Below are positions 15,078 to 22,303 of a stretch of DNA of 37,690 nucleotides, in pieces (position 1 is the first letter of the stretch; the number at the start of each line of letters is the position of its first letter). The stretch lies in contig DATNHC010000143.1 in NCBI GenBank assembly GCA_035605155.1, forward strand, positions 1 through 37,690, in the 5' to 3' direction. The notes under the pieces are model-generated. The model worked only from the letters and a program-made list of their open reading frames with translations, was not told where the DNA came from and made no database searches. Made by a program: the position numbers and the translations under genes. Source of the DNA: VRUE01 sp035605155. Lineage in GTDB: Bacteria > Actinomycetota > Thermoleophilia > Solirubrobacterales > 70-9.

Positions 15078-15683
15078 TCAGCTGGCAGCGGCGACGCGGC
15101 GCATCTCGTCGGCCGCTGCGCGAGGACCGATGTAGGGGACGAGCATCGCAAAGAGCAGGTCGGGCAACAGGGCGGGCAGCTGCGCGGCCCGCCCTGCCAG
15201 GAGCTCGTCGAAGATCAGTCCCGAGACCGCGCCGGCTGACATCAGCGAGATGTTCTCCGGCAACTCATGCCCGTCGGCGAGATCGCGCCCGCCCTCGAGA
15301 TAAGCGGTGAAGCGGGCAATCGCGTTCCAGTGGCGCTGCCGCGCCTCAGCACCGGCGGCGGCGACCTCAACCACAGCGGTGCGGGCCAGCTGCGGGTCGA
15401 TGGCGAAGAGCTCGACGATCGTCGTCAGCCCCTTCTCGACTCGTTGCAGCCAGGGCTCGTCTCCGTCGCAGTGGGCGACGACCTCGGCGAAGACCTGCTC
15501 GACCAGCATGTCGTAGGCCGCCAGGAAGCATTCGTGCTTGTCCTCGAAGTGCTTGTAGAAGGTCGTGCGGGAGGTGCCTGCCTCCTCGATCACGTCGGCG
15601 ACCGAGGTTTCCTTGTATCCCTTGCTGCCGACCACGCGGATCATTGCCGCGAGGATCAGTTCACGCCGCGATCGAGATGCCAT
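15078..15683 (-). CDS. TetR-family transcriptional regulator
   Basis: The protein has about 201 residues from ATG 15683 (an ATG at 15728 is also in frame). The N-terminal helix-turn-helix reads RRELILAAMIRVVGSKGYKETSV, ADVIEEAGTSRTTFYKHFEDKHECF, the standard TetR signature. The C-terminal ligand domain ends ELLAGRAAQLPALLPDLLFAMLVPYIGP. Two paralogs lie directly upstream on the same strand (15752-16426 and 16431-17159) and share the AGR/N..LP.LL...VPY.G ending, so this is a tandem gene family. The ligand and targets are unknown. Confidence 0.88.
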   Translation of the reverse strand: MASRSRRELILAAMIRVVGSKGYKETSVADVIEEAGTSRTTFYKHFEDKHECFLAAYDMLVEQVFAEVVAHCDGDEPWLQRVEKGLTTIVELFAIDPQLARTAVVEVAAAGAEARQRHWNAIARFTAYLEGGRDLADGHELPENISLMSAGAVSGLIFDELLAGRAAQLPALLPDLLFAMLVPYIGPRAAADEMRRVAAAS

Positions 15684-15751
15684 CGGCCAATCCCAGGTTG
15701 GTGGAAAACTTCGGAGTACCTTCATCATAGCGGCAAGGTGTACGGGAGCGT

Positions 15752-16426
15752 TTATCTACTCGTTTCGCCCACCTCCCTGGCTGCCGCCACTGGGCCGATA
15801 TACGGGACCAGCGTCGCAAAAAGGACCTCCGAAAGCAAATCGGGCAACTGTCCAGCGCGGCCTGCCGCGAGCTCGTCGGAGATCAGCCCTGCGACCGCGC
15901 CGATCGCCATCCGCGAGGTGTTCGCGGGCAGGCTGCGACCGCCCGGGGCGAAGTCGCGACCCTCGTCGAAGAACGGCGTCAGCCGTTGCAGCGCGGCCCG
16001 GTAGCGGCGTTGGGCTGCCGGCCCCGCCGCGCCGACGTCGACCAGCGCCAGGCGCGCCAGCTCGGGCTCCTCGGCAAGCGCCGCCAGCAGGGCAGACAGT
16101 CCAGCGCGGGCGCGTCGCGGCCAGCCTTCCTCGGCTTCATACGCAGTGGCGATCCTCCGCACCAGTGTGTCCACCACGGAGTCGTAGGCGGCCAGGAAGC
16201 ACGCTTCCTTGTCCTCGAACATCTCGTAGAAGGTGGTGCGCGAGATGCCGGCCTCTTTCGTCAGATCGGTCACGGTCGTCGCTCCGTAGCCCTTTTCGGC
16301 GACGACCCGCACCGTGGCCTCGAGCAGCCGCTCTCGCTGTGAACGGGCAATGACCTCAGGCGGCAATCGGTGTCGACCGCGGGGCGGGCGCCAGCGCTCG
16401 CGTTTCGGTCCGCCGGCTTTCGGCAC
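15752..16426 (-). CDS. TetR-family transcriptional regulator
   Basis: This 224-residue protein starts at GTG 16426, only 4 nt after the stop of the preceding TetR gene, so both are probably on one transcript. An Arg-rich N-terminal arm (PKRERWRPPRGRHR) precedes the helix-turn-helix (RLLEATVRVVAEKGYGATTV, TDLTKEAGISRTTFYEMFEDKEACF). The C-terminal domain ends ELAAGRAGQLPDLLSEVLFATLVPYIGP, close to the downstream paralog. It is the middle member of three tandem TetR genes. What it binds is unknown; heterodimerisation among the three is conceivable. Confidence 0.88.
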   Translation of the reverse strand: MPKAGGPKRERWRPPRGRHRLPPEVIARSQRERLLEATVRVVAEKGYGATTVTDLTKEAGISRTTFYEMFEDKEACFLAAYDSVVDTLVRRIATAYEAEEGWPRRARAGLSALLAALAEEPELARLALVDVGAAGPAAQRRYRAALQRLTPFFDEGRDFAPGGRSLPANTSRMAIGAVAGLISDELAAGRAGQLPDLLSEVLFATLVPYIGPVAAAREVGETSR

Positions 16427-16430
16427 TCTG

Positions 16431-17159
16431 TTAGCCGCCCGCCGGGGGAATGGCCTTCTCGGCCTCGCGGGCCTGGCGCAGCGCCTCCTCCTGACCGAGG
16501 TAGGGCACAGTTGTGATGTAGACGATGTCGGGCAGCAGCTCGGGGAGCCGCGTGGTGTTGCCGGCGAGGATCTGGCCGACGATCAGCGACTCGGCTGCTG
16601 AGAGCGCGGCGCGGCCGGCACTCGATGGAATTGCCTCTTCCTCGACTGGATCGTCGCGGCCACGTTCGAGCAGCGACTGCAGGACGCGCTTGCCCGCGGC
16701 ATAGAGCTCGAAGGCCCGCTCCCCCGACGAGGGCGCCTCGACCAGCGCCATACGGGCGAAGTCGGGCCGACTGGCGAGCAGATCGAGGAAGGCGGCGGCG
16801 GCGTCGCGGACCATCGTCGCCCACGGCTTGTCAGGTGAGTAGACGGCGACGATGCGGCCCATCGCGTCGGCCAGCGAGAGCTCCATCGCGGCACCGAAGC
16901 AGTCCTCCTTGTCCTTGAAGAGCTCGTAGAAGGTGGCGCGCGAGACGCCGGCGGGCTCGCAGACGTCGGCGATCGTCGTCGCCCCGTAGCCCTTGCTGGC
17001 GCAGCTCTTCGCCATCGAGACCAGAAGCCGTTCGCGCTGGGAATGGGAGATCAGTGGCTCGGCGAGAGCCTCGCGGCCGGCCGGCAGCTGCTCCTTCTCG
17101 ATCAAGCCGCCTAGGTCTTGGGGCGGCGCGTTGCCGTTGGGCGATGAGGTGGGAGGCAC
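16431..17159 (-). CDS. TetR-family transcriptional regulator
   Basis: This 242-residue protein starts at GTG 17159, where GAGGAG lies 7 nt upstream; the frame is open further but without support. The helix-turn-helix is SQRERLLVSMAKSCASKGYG followed by ATTIADVCEPAGVSRATFYELF. The C-terminal part ends QILAGNTTRLPELLPDIVYITTVPYLG. It is the first gene of a three-gene TetR array. Its promoter carries a perfect TACAAT -10 on the minus strand and a 12-bp palindrome just downstream of it (17187-17198), suggesting self-repression. The glutamate decarboxylase gene lies upstream on the same strand, 142 bp away, and might be a target. Confidence 0.88.
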   Translation of the reverse strand: MPPTSSPNGNAPPQDLGGLIEKEQLPAGREALAEPLISHSQRERLLVSMAKSCASKGYGATTIADVCEPAGVSRATFYELFKDKEDCFGAAMELSLADAMGRIVAVYSPDKPWATMVRDAAAAFLDLLASRPDFARMALVEAPSSGERAFELYAAGKRVLQSLLERGRDDPVEEEAIPSSAGRAALSAAESLIVGQILAGNTTRLPELLPDIVYITTVPYLGQEEALRQAREAEKAIPPAGG

Positions 17160-17186
17160 TGACAAGCTCCTCGGGCAGACAGCCGT

Positions 17187-17207
17187 GTTTAGGTAAACGC
17201 GATTGTA
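17187..17207 (-). promoter_or_regulatory. TetR promoter with putative operator
   Basis: On the minus strand TACAAT (17207-17202) is a near-consensus -10. Four bases later comes GTTTA-CC-TAAAC (17198-17187), a perfect inverted repeat around the expected transcription start. A second palindrome TGTACA (17204-17209) overlaps the -10. This layout is typical of an autorepressed TetR gene. Confidence 0.5.
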
Positions 17208-17301
17208 CACCCTAGGGGCGATCTGTGGACGGACTGGTACCGAATTTAACAATCCGGCGATTGCTTGGGAACGTCTGTGGATGCTGAGGACTGGGCCGAT
17301 C

Positions 17302-18687
17302 TCAGCAGATGCGGCGCTGTCTTTCACCGGCCGCCTGCGCCTGCGGTGAGGGCCTGCCGTCTATCTTGGCCAGCGCCCACGCGATGTCGGCGCTCAGCAT
17401 CTCGGCCATGTCACGGCTGAAGTTCTCCTTCACCACCATGCGCAGCACGGCGACGGACTCGGCATTGGGCGGCAGCGTGTAGGCGGGGACGATCCAGCCG
17501 CGCTCGCGCAGCCGCTCGGAGAGCGCGAACACGTCGAGGCCGCCGTCCTTCCCGGTTGGCCGCACGACGACCACCGGCAGATAGCGAGCGTCGTTGAGCA
17601 GCTCGAAGCGGCCCGAAGCGGTCAGCGCCCTCTCCAGCTCGGCGGCGTTCTCCATCAGGTTGCCGACGATCCGCGTGTAGCCCTCGTGGCCGAGGCGCAG
17701 GAAGTTGTAGTACTGGAGCAGGACCGTGTTGCTGGCGCGGGAGAAGTTGAGGCTGTAGTTGGCCATCTCGCCGCCCAGGTAGTTGATCTTGAAGACGAGC
17801 TCCTCGGGCACCGTCTCCACGTCGCGGAAGAGGACAGTCCCCATTCCCGGGTAGACGAGCCCGAACTTGTGGTTGGAGACGTTGATCGAGCGCACCTGCT
17901 CGAGGCGGAAGTCCCACTCCAGGTCGGGGTAGGAGAAAGGGGCGATGAAGCCGCCGCTGGCGGCGTCGACGTGGATCGGGATGTCCCAGCCCTTCTCCTG
18001 CTTGACCTGCCGCAGCAGCTCGTCGATGCCGGCGATCTCGTCGATCTGGCCGGTGAAGGTGGTGCCGAGGATCGCCCCGACCGCGATCGTGTTCTCGTCG
18101 ATCTGCTCGGAGACCTCTTCGGGGCCGATGATGTGGCGCTCGGCGCTCAGCGGGATCACCCGCTGCTCGACGTCGAAGTAACGGGCGAACTTCTCCCAGC
18201 AGGTGTGGACGTCGGCCCCGAAGACGACGTTGGGCCTGGCGCTCTCGTCAGCGCGCCGCTTGCGCCAGCCCCACTTATGAGCGAGCAGGCCGAGCATGAT
18301 CGCCTCCGAAGAGCCGATCGTCGCCGTGCCGCAAGCTTCGGCGTCTGCCGGGGCGTTGAAGAGCCGCCCCATCATGCTCACCACGCGATGGTGGATCTCC
18401 TCGGTCTGTGGGTACTCGTCCTGGTCGACGAAGTTGCGGTTGAGCGTCTCTGAGGCCAGGTCGCGTGCCTCGGGCTCCATCCAGGTGGTGACGAAGGAGG
18501 CGAGGTTGAGCGCCGGGTTGCCGTCGAGATTGAGCTCGTCGTGGATCAGCTGGTAGGCGGCCCGGGCCGGCATCGAGCCCTGCGGGATCGCGTGCTCGGG
18601 GATCTCATCGACGAAGTAGCGACCGCTGTAGGTGGTGGTGAGGGTCCCGACTGCGTCCTCGCTGCTCTTCACCTTGCGAATCGGCAT
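17302..18687 (-). CDS. gadB: Glutamate decarboxylase (PLP-dependent)
   Basis: This 461-residue protein matches glutamate decarboxylase over its full length (E. coli GadB is 466). The start ATG 18687 gives MPIRKVKSSED; upstream in-frame sequence is unrelated. PLP-site features include IHVDAASGGF (residues 238-247) with the cofactor-contacting Asp, and the Schiff-base lysine Lys274 in SNHKFGLVYPG. The N-terminal NLASFVTTWMEPEA and GTATIGSSEAIMLG blocks are characteristic. It converts glutamate to GABA and CO2 in the cytoplasm, consuming a proton. TACAGT lies 7 nt before the start, suggesting a leaderless mRNA. No GABA antiporter is adjacent, so the role may be metabolic rather than acid resistance; GABA-related enzymes lie 11-17 kb downstream. 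Confidence 0.95.
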   Translation of the reverse strand: MPIRKVKSSEDAVGTLTTTYSGRYFVDEIPEHAIPQGSMPARAAYQLIHDELNLDGNPALNLASFVTTWMEPEARDLASETLNRNFVDQDEYPQTEEIHHRVVSMMGRLFNAPADAEACGTATIGSSEAIMLGLLAHKWGWRKRRADESARPNVVFGADVHTCWEKFARYFDVEQRVIPLSAERHIIGPEEVSEQIDENTIAVGAILGTTFTGQIDEIAGIDELLRQVKQEKGWDIPIHVDAASGGFIAPFSYPDLEWDFRLEQVRSINVSNHKFGLVYPGMGTVLFRDVETVPEELVFKINYLGGEMANYSLNFSRASNTVLLQYYNFLRLGHEGYTRIVGNLMENAAELERALTASGRFELLNDARYLPVVVVRPTGKDGGLDVFALSERLRERGWIVPAYTLPPNAESVAVLRMVVKENFSRDMAEMLSADIAWALAKIDGRPSPQAQAAGERQRRIC

Positions 18688-18694
18688 CGCTCGG

Positions 18695-18700
18695 ACTGTA
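18695..18700 (-). promoter_or_regulatory. -10 box of leaderless promoter (gadB)
   Basis: On the minus strand TACAGT is followed by 7 nt and ATG 18687, without a ribosome binding site. Confidence 0.5.
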
Positions 18701-18778
18701 CACGCGGGCGATGGCCGCGCCGCGAACTTCGGACCCCTGTACAACGGCGGCGGCGCGACGCGACGCGAACATTCGGCA

Positions 18779-19543
18779 ATGGAGACTGCGGTGCCCCAAA
18801 TCGTGGCCTTCGGCGGCGGCGGCTTCTCGATGGAGTCGGGGAACCCGCTGCTCGACGAGTACGTGCTCGGGCTCTGCAATCGGGAGCGGCCGAGGGTCTG
18901 CTTCCTGCCATCGGCGAGTGGCGACGCCGATCACTACATCGTGCGCTTCTACCGCGCTTTCCCAGCCGACCGCTGCGAGGCGAGCCACATCTCGCTATTC
19001 CGTCGTGAGCAGGGGCCTGGCGATTTGCGCGCCCACCTGCTCGAGCAAGACCTGATCTACGTCGGCGGCGGCAGCGTGATCAGCCTGCTCGGCGTCTGGC
19101 GCGCGCACGGGCTCGACGCGATCCTGCGCGAGGCCTGGGAAGCGGGCGTCGTCCTCTGCGGCCTCTCCGCCGGCTCGCTCTGCTGGTTCAGCGAGGCGGT
19201 CACCGGCTTCCACGGGGCGCCGCAGCGGGTTGAGGGACTGGGGTTGTTGCCCTTCAGCAATTGCGTCCACTACGAGCCACGCTCCGAGCGGCGCCTCACC
19301 TACCACGGCCTGCTGCGTGCCGGGATGCGCTTCGGCTTCGCCGCCGAGGATGGCGCCGGCCTGCACTTCGTCGGTGGCGAGCTGCACCGGGTGGTCGCCT
19401 CGCGTCCGGCGGCGCGCGGCTACCGGCTCGAAAGGCGGGGCGAGCGTGTGGTCGAGATGCGGCTCGCCACCACCTACCTCGGCGATCCCGCCACGACCGT
19501 GACGCGACTGGGTGAGACGACCGCGACGGCGGTCGCGGCGTGA
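18779..19543 (+). CDS. S51-family peptidase (peptidase E/cyanophycinase-like), first copy
   Basis: This 254-residue protein starts at ATG 18779. The S51 nucleophile elbow is CGLSAGSLCWF, with Ser130. The upstream blocks RVCFLPSASGDAD and LIYVGGGSVISLLGVW are typical of this family (glutamine-amidotransferase-like fold). Later FSNCVHYEPRSERR may carry the catalytic His. Peptidase E cleaves Asp-X dipeptides; cyanophycinase releases beta-Asp-Arg from cyanophycin. The length and the CW after the Ser motif fit actinobacterial peptidase E-like proteins, so dipeptidase activity is the safer guess. Its stop overlaps the start of a paralog by 4 nt. It is cytoplasmic, with no signal peptide. Confidence 0.88.
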   Translation: METAVPQIVAFGGGGFSMESGNPLLDEYVLGLCNRERPRVCFLPSASGDADHYIVRFYRAFPADRCEASHISLFRREQGPGDLRAHLLEQDLIYVGGGSVISLLGVWRAHGLDAILREAWEAGVVLCGLSAGSLCWFSEAVTGFHGAPQRVEGLGLLPFSNCVHYEPRSERRLTYHGLLRAGMRFGFAAEDGAGLHFVGGELHRVVASRPAARGYRLERRGERVVEMRLATTYLGDPATTVTRLGETTATAVAA

Positions 19544-20334
19544 CGATCCCCCGCATCCTCACCCTGGGCGGCCACGACTTCACCTCGCGGCCGCCGGACC
19601 GCGCGGTCAGCGAGCTGATGCTGCGCCTGGCGACCGAGCGGGCGGGCGGGCGGCCACGGATCTGCATCCTGCCGACGGCCAGCGGCGACACCTCCGAGCA
19701 GATCGGCCGTTTCTACGCCGCCTTCGGCGAGCGTCCCTGCGAGCCCTCGGATCTCTCCCTCTTCCGCCTCGGGCGGCGGCCGATGGCGCTGCGCGACCAC
19801 CTGCTCGCGCAGGACCTGATCTACGTTGGCGGCGGCAGCCTGGTCAACCTGCTCGCCGTCTGGGAGGCGCACGAGCTGGGCGCGATCCTCAGCCTCGCCT
19901 GGCGCCAGGGGATCGTCCTCGCCGGCCAGAGCGCCGGGGCGATGTGCTGGTTCGAGGCGGGGATCACCAAGTCCTCGGGCAAGCCGGCTTCCGGGGCCGG
20001 CCTCGGCCTGCTCGCCGGCAGCCTCTGCGTCCACTACAACAACGAGCCCGAGCGCCGCGCCGCCTACCTCGACGCGGTCGGCAACGGCATGCCCGGAGGC
20101 TACGGCCTCGACGACTACGCCGGCCTGATCTGGGAAGGCAGCGCTCCGCCCTCAGCGGTCACCGCCCGGAGAGGCGCGCGTGCATATCGCGTGACCGGCA
20201 GCGAGACCGGCGTAGTCGAGTCACCTCTCCCGGCCCGCTTCCTCGCCGCACCAGCTCCAGCAGCCCTGCGCGAGGACATCGCCGAGTTCCGCCGCATCAA
20301 GAGCCTCCACCGGAGAGCCGGTTGGCTGGGCTAG
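19540..20334 (+). CDS. S51-family peptidase (peptidase E/cyanophycinase-like), second copy
   Basis: This 264-residue protein starts at GTG 19540 inside the previous stop (GTGA), so the two are translationally coupled. It is a paralog of the first: ICILPTASGD, DLIYVGGGSLVNLLAVWEAHELGAIL, and the nucleophile motif GQSAGAMCWF with Ser131. The shared block YVGGGS(L/V)(V/I)(N/S)LL shows a tandem duplication, but the copies have diverged clearly elsewhere, which suggests different substrates or a heteromer. Its TAG stop (20332-20334) lies inside the left arm of palindromic element A1. Cyanophycin or Asp-dipeptide breakdown would feed Asp and Arg into the nitrogen and polyamine genes around it; that link is inference. 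Confidence 0.88.
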   Translation: MTIPRILTLGGHDFTSRPPDRAVSELMLRLATERAGGRPRICILPTASGDTSEQIGRFYAAFGERPCEPSDLSLFRLGRRPMALRDHLLAQDLIYVGGGSLVNLLAVWEAHELGAILSLAWRQGIVLAGQSAGAMCWFEAGITKSSGKPASGAGLGLLAGSLCVHYNNEPERRAAYLDAVGNGMPGGYGLDDYAGLIWEGSAPPSAVTARRGARAYRVTGSETGVVESPLPARFLAAPAPAALREDIAEFRRIKSLHRRAGWLG

Positions 20335-20426
20335 GGAGGGAGTGTCCCTCGAACCGGCGGATACTCAAATTGCCGGTCTCATTAGACCGGCAATTGTCGG
20401 GGCGAGGGACACGCCCTCCCTAGCCC
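20328..20426. repeat. Palindromic element A1 (nested hairpins)
   Basis: The outer arms 20328-20351 and 20403-20426 pair over 24 bp with one mismatch. Inside sits a second perfect hairpin, AATTGCCGGTCT/AGACCGGCAATT (20368-20395, 4-nt loop). Between the stems are the conserved strings GAACCGGCGGATACTC on the left and GTCGGG on the right, also found in element A2. The TAG stops of both convergent neighbours (20332-20334 plus strand, 20420-20422 minus strand) fall symmetrically in the outer arms. It can terminate both transcripts, but the conserved internal loop suggests more than a simple terminator. Confidence 0.85.
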
Positions 20427-20953
20427 CCCGAACCCGCCACCGGCGGAGCCGTCGGATCCGACCCGTCCTCGCCGGGGTTCTCCCGCGCGATGTAGTCCTC
20501 AGCGAGCAGCAGATTGTCCTTCGAGCGCTCGACCACGTTGAGCAGGTCACCCATCAACGCGACCTCCTCGACCTGCTCCTTGACGAACCACTGCATGAAC
20601 TGCTCGGCGCGGTAGTCCTTGACCTCGCGCGCCAGCTCGAACAGGGCATATATCTCCTCGCCGACCCGCTTCTCCTGCTCGAGTGCCATCTTCACCGGCG
20701 CGACCCCGTCCGCATAGGTCGTCTGCTGCGATTTGATGTCCGGGATGTGCACCTCAGCGCCGACGTCGAGCAGGTACTGGACCATCATCATCGCGTGCTC
20801 GCGCTCCTCGAGCGCTTGCCGGTAGAAGAAGGCTGCAAGACGAGGCAGCGTTTCGGCGTCGTAGTAAACCGCGGCGCCCACGTACTGCTGAGAGGCGGCG
20901 AACTCATTGGCGATCTGCTCATTGAGCGCAGCGGGAAAGCTCTTCTCGGCCAT
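20420..20953 (-). CDS. Ferritin (non-heme)
   Basis: This 177-residue protein starts at ATG 20953 with a good ribosome binding site (AAGGAG). The ferritin four-helix pattern is clear: LNEQIANEFAASQQYVGAAVYYD with Glu17 as first ferroxidase ligand, then FYRQALEEREHAMMMVQYL with Glu50 and His53, and later LALEQEKRV/VKEQVEEVALMGDLL-type helices with further Glu residues. It is close to actinobacterial BfrB-type ferritins and stores iron as a 24-mer cage in the cytosol. No heme-binding Met is evident. The C-terminal tail is Pro/Gly-rich. The gene is bracketed by elements A1 and A2. A 14-bp palindrome (21006-21019) in its upstream region may be an operator. Confidence 0.92.
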   Translation of the reverse strand: MAEKSFPAALNEQIANEFAASQQYVGAAVYYDAETLPRLAAFFYRQALEEREHAMMMVQYLLDVGAEVHIPDIKSQQTTYADGVAPVKMALEQEKRVGEEIYALFELAREVKDYRAEQFMQWFVKEQVEEVALMGDLLNVVERSKDNLLLAEDYIARENPGEDGSDPTAPPVAGSGG

Positions 20954-21005
20954 TACATCTCCTTGCTCGGCGGCGGTCTGGCCGCAACGTAGCTGAATCG
21001 ACGAA

Positions 21006-21019
21006 TTCGGCTAGCCGAA
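21006..21019. promoter_or_regulatory. Perfect 14-bp palindrome upstream of ferritin
   Basis: TTCGGCTAGCCGAA is a perfect inverted repeat, about 53 bp upstream of the ferritin start. It would overlap the -35 position for a -10 at TACGTT (20991-20986, minus strand). It directly abuts element A2. It only loosely resembles an iron-regulator (DtxR/IdeR) box, so the binding protein is unknown. Confidence 0.4.
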
Positions 21020-21113
21020 GTGATGGGGCGGGTGCCCCTCGAACCGGCGGATACTCAAAATGCCGAGTAATTAGCTCGGCATTTGTCGGGCGAGGGGCAC
21101 CCGCCCCATCACT
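21019..21113. repeat. Palindromic element A2 (nested hairpins)
   Basis: The outer arms 21019-21041 and 21091-21113 pair perfectly over 23 bp. The inner hairpin AAATGCCGAGT/GCTCGGCATTT (21058-21084) has a 5-nt loop. The linker strings GAACCGGCGGATACTCAAA and TTGTCGGG are identical to A1, while both stems differ by paired changes. It lies between the 5' end of the ferritin gene and the 3' end of the enolase-family gene, whose TGA (21109-21111) is in the right arm. Confidence 0.85.
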
Positions 21114-22170
21114 CATCCCACCGAAATCCCGTCGGGCTGAGCTTTGGCACCAGCGGGCTGGTCGGCAGGCCAGGAGGTGGGAGGGCGTCGTTATAGCCGC
21201 GCGGGGCGGTGTCGTTAGGGGTGTCGGCGTGGAAGAGCGAGGCGAGGACCTGGATCTGCCCGCGGCCGATGCCGAGCTCCCACTGGCCGCCGCCATAGGC
21301 GCCGATGCCGTGTTCGGCGCAGTGGTCGTAGGTATCGCAGAGGTCGCGCAGGCCGCCGATTCGGGAGGGCTTGACGTTGACCATCCTCGGCTCCCAGGGC
21401 AGCGCCTCGATGTCGGCAATCGAGTGGATCGGCGCGTCCCAGGTGAGGCGGTCGCGAACCGGCTCGAGGATCGGACGCGTTTCGTCGTTGACGTCGGGGT
21501 CCTCCAGCCAAGCCTCTGGAAAAGCCTCGATCAGCTTGGCGTAGAGCTCCGGATCGGTCTCGACGTCGACCACGGTTCCCTTGTAGAAGCCCTTCAGGTC
21601 GAGCGAGTCGACCGCGCCGGTCTCGACCAGCTCGGCGATCAGCTCGTCGGTCCAGTCGTTGGTCGGATCGAGCTTGAAGCGCAGGGTCGGGTAGCGGTCG
21701 AGCTTGCGACGCAACGTCTCGATCGTCGAGGGCTCGCCCTCTCCCGGAGAGAGGCGCATCGAGCAGACGAACTCGACTGGGCGCGGCTTGCGGTCGAGCG
21801 CCTCGGCGATGCCCTTGCCCGCCTGGCGCAAGGCGAGATCGAGCGCTGCCGACTCGAACGCCCAGCGGCGGTAGCGGCGCGAGACGTCGCGCTGCGGCTC
21901 GGCCGGGAAGGTGTCGAGGTCGCCGAGCATCTCGCAGAACTCGCCCAATGTGGCGTAGCCGGTGAGATCGAGGCTCGGGCCCGCGTCCTGCAGGGCGATG
22001 TGGTCGACCGGGTCGTAGGTGACGTCCTCGCCGAGCCCATCCTCGCCGCCGCCCGAGATGTGGATCACGGTGCTGAGGCGTTCGAAGCCGGGGAGCTGCA
22101 GCTCCAGGGGCTGCAGCTCGTAGCCCTCGATCTCCAGTGGCAGGTGGGCGAGGGCGTCGAAGGTGGCCAC
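21109..22170 (-). CDS. Enolase-superfamily enzyme (muconate/OSB synthase-like)
   Basis: The protein has about 353 residues from GTG 22170; the frame is open further upstream but passes through element B1. Barrel-end residues fit the enolase superfamily: Lys166 in RFKLDPTND, acidic metal ligands near Asp191 (DSLDLKG) and Glu223 (AWLEDPD), and Lys267 in MVNVKPSRIGGL. The end strands hold GGGQWELGIGRGQ. The N-terminal capping domain (residues 1-110) is divergent. These enzymes remove a proton next to a carboxylate using Mg2+; the specific reaction (racemase, epimerase, lactonase or dehydratase) is not clear. TACACT 8 nt before the start suggests a leaderless mRNA. It is divergent to an FAD oxidoreductase. 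Confidence 0.8.
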   Translation of the reverse strand: MATFDALAHLPLEIEGYELQPLELQLPGFERLSTVIHISGGGEDGLGEDVTYDPVDHIALQDAGPSLDLTGYATLGEFCEMLGDLDTFPAEPQRDVSRRYRRWAFESAALDLALRQAGKGIAEALDRKPRPVEFVCSMRLSPGEGEPSTIETLRRKLDRYPTLRFKLDPTNDWTDELIAELVETGAVDSLDLKGFYKGTVVDVETDPELYAKLIEAFPEAWLEDPDVNDETRPILEPVRDRLTWDAPIHSIADIEALPWEPRMVNVKPSRIGGLRDLCDTYDHCAEHGIGAYGGGQWELGIGRGQIQVLASLFHADTPNDTAPRGYNDALPPPGLPTSPLVPKLSPTGFRWDE

Positions 22171-22178
22171 GTGGGCGG

Positions 22179-22184
22179 AGTGTA
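22179..22184 (-). promoter_or_regulatory. -10 box of leaderless promoter (enolase-family gene)
   Basis: On the minus strand TACACT is followed by 8 nt and GTG 22170. The -35 position falls within the left arm of element B1. Confidence 0.45.
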
Positions 22185-22289
22185 GGGGAGGATGGCACCC
22201 CTCCCCTGGAGGCCGTCGCGCAGCTGGGCCGTTGGCTCTGCTTCGGACGTGGTCACAGAGCCTCCCGGGGAGGGGTGCCATTTCCTCCT
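22185..22289. repeat. Palindromic element B1
   Basis: Arms 22192-22213 and 22260-22281 pair over 22 bp with one mismatch, and GGAGG/CCTCC extends the stem outward after a 2-nt bulge. The 46-nt loop begins CGTCGCGCAGCTG and ends CGTGGTCACAGA. Element B2 has the same loop ends and the same loop length in the opposite orientation. B1 lies between two divergent genes, between their -10 boxes, so it is not just a terminator. Confidence 0.82.
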
Positions 22290-22291
22290 GC

Positions 22292-22297
22292 GACACT
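22292..22297 (+). promoter_or_regulatory. -10 box of leaderless promoter (FAD oxidoreductase)
   Basis: GACACT is followed by 6 nt and GTG 22304, mirroring the TACACT box on the other side of element B1. Confidence 0.35.
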
Positions 22298-22303
22298 GCT
22301 CCC

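Noticed and set aside
17302..18687. Acid-resistance gad operon
   Set aside because: No GABA/glutamate antiporter gene or acid-stress regulator is adjacent, so only the enzyme itself is called.
20328..20426. Element A1 as an ordinary bidirectional terminator only
   Set aside because: A sister copy with identical internal loop strings lies upstream of a start (A2), and no T tracts follow. Terminator activity is possible but does not explain the conserved linkers.
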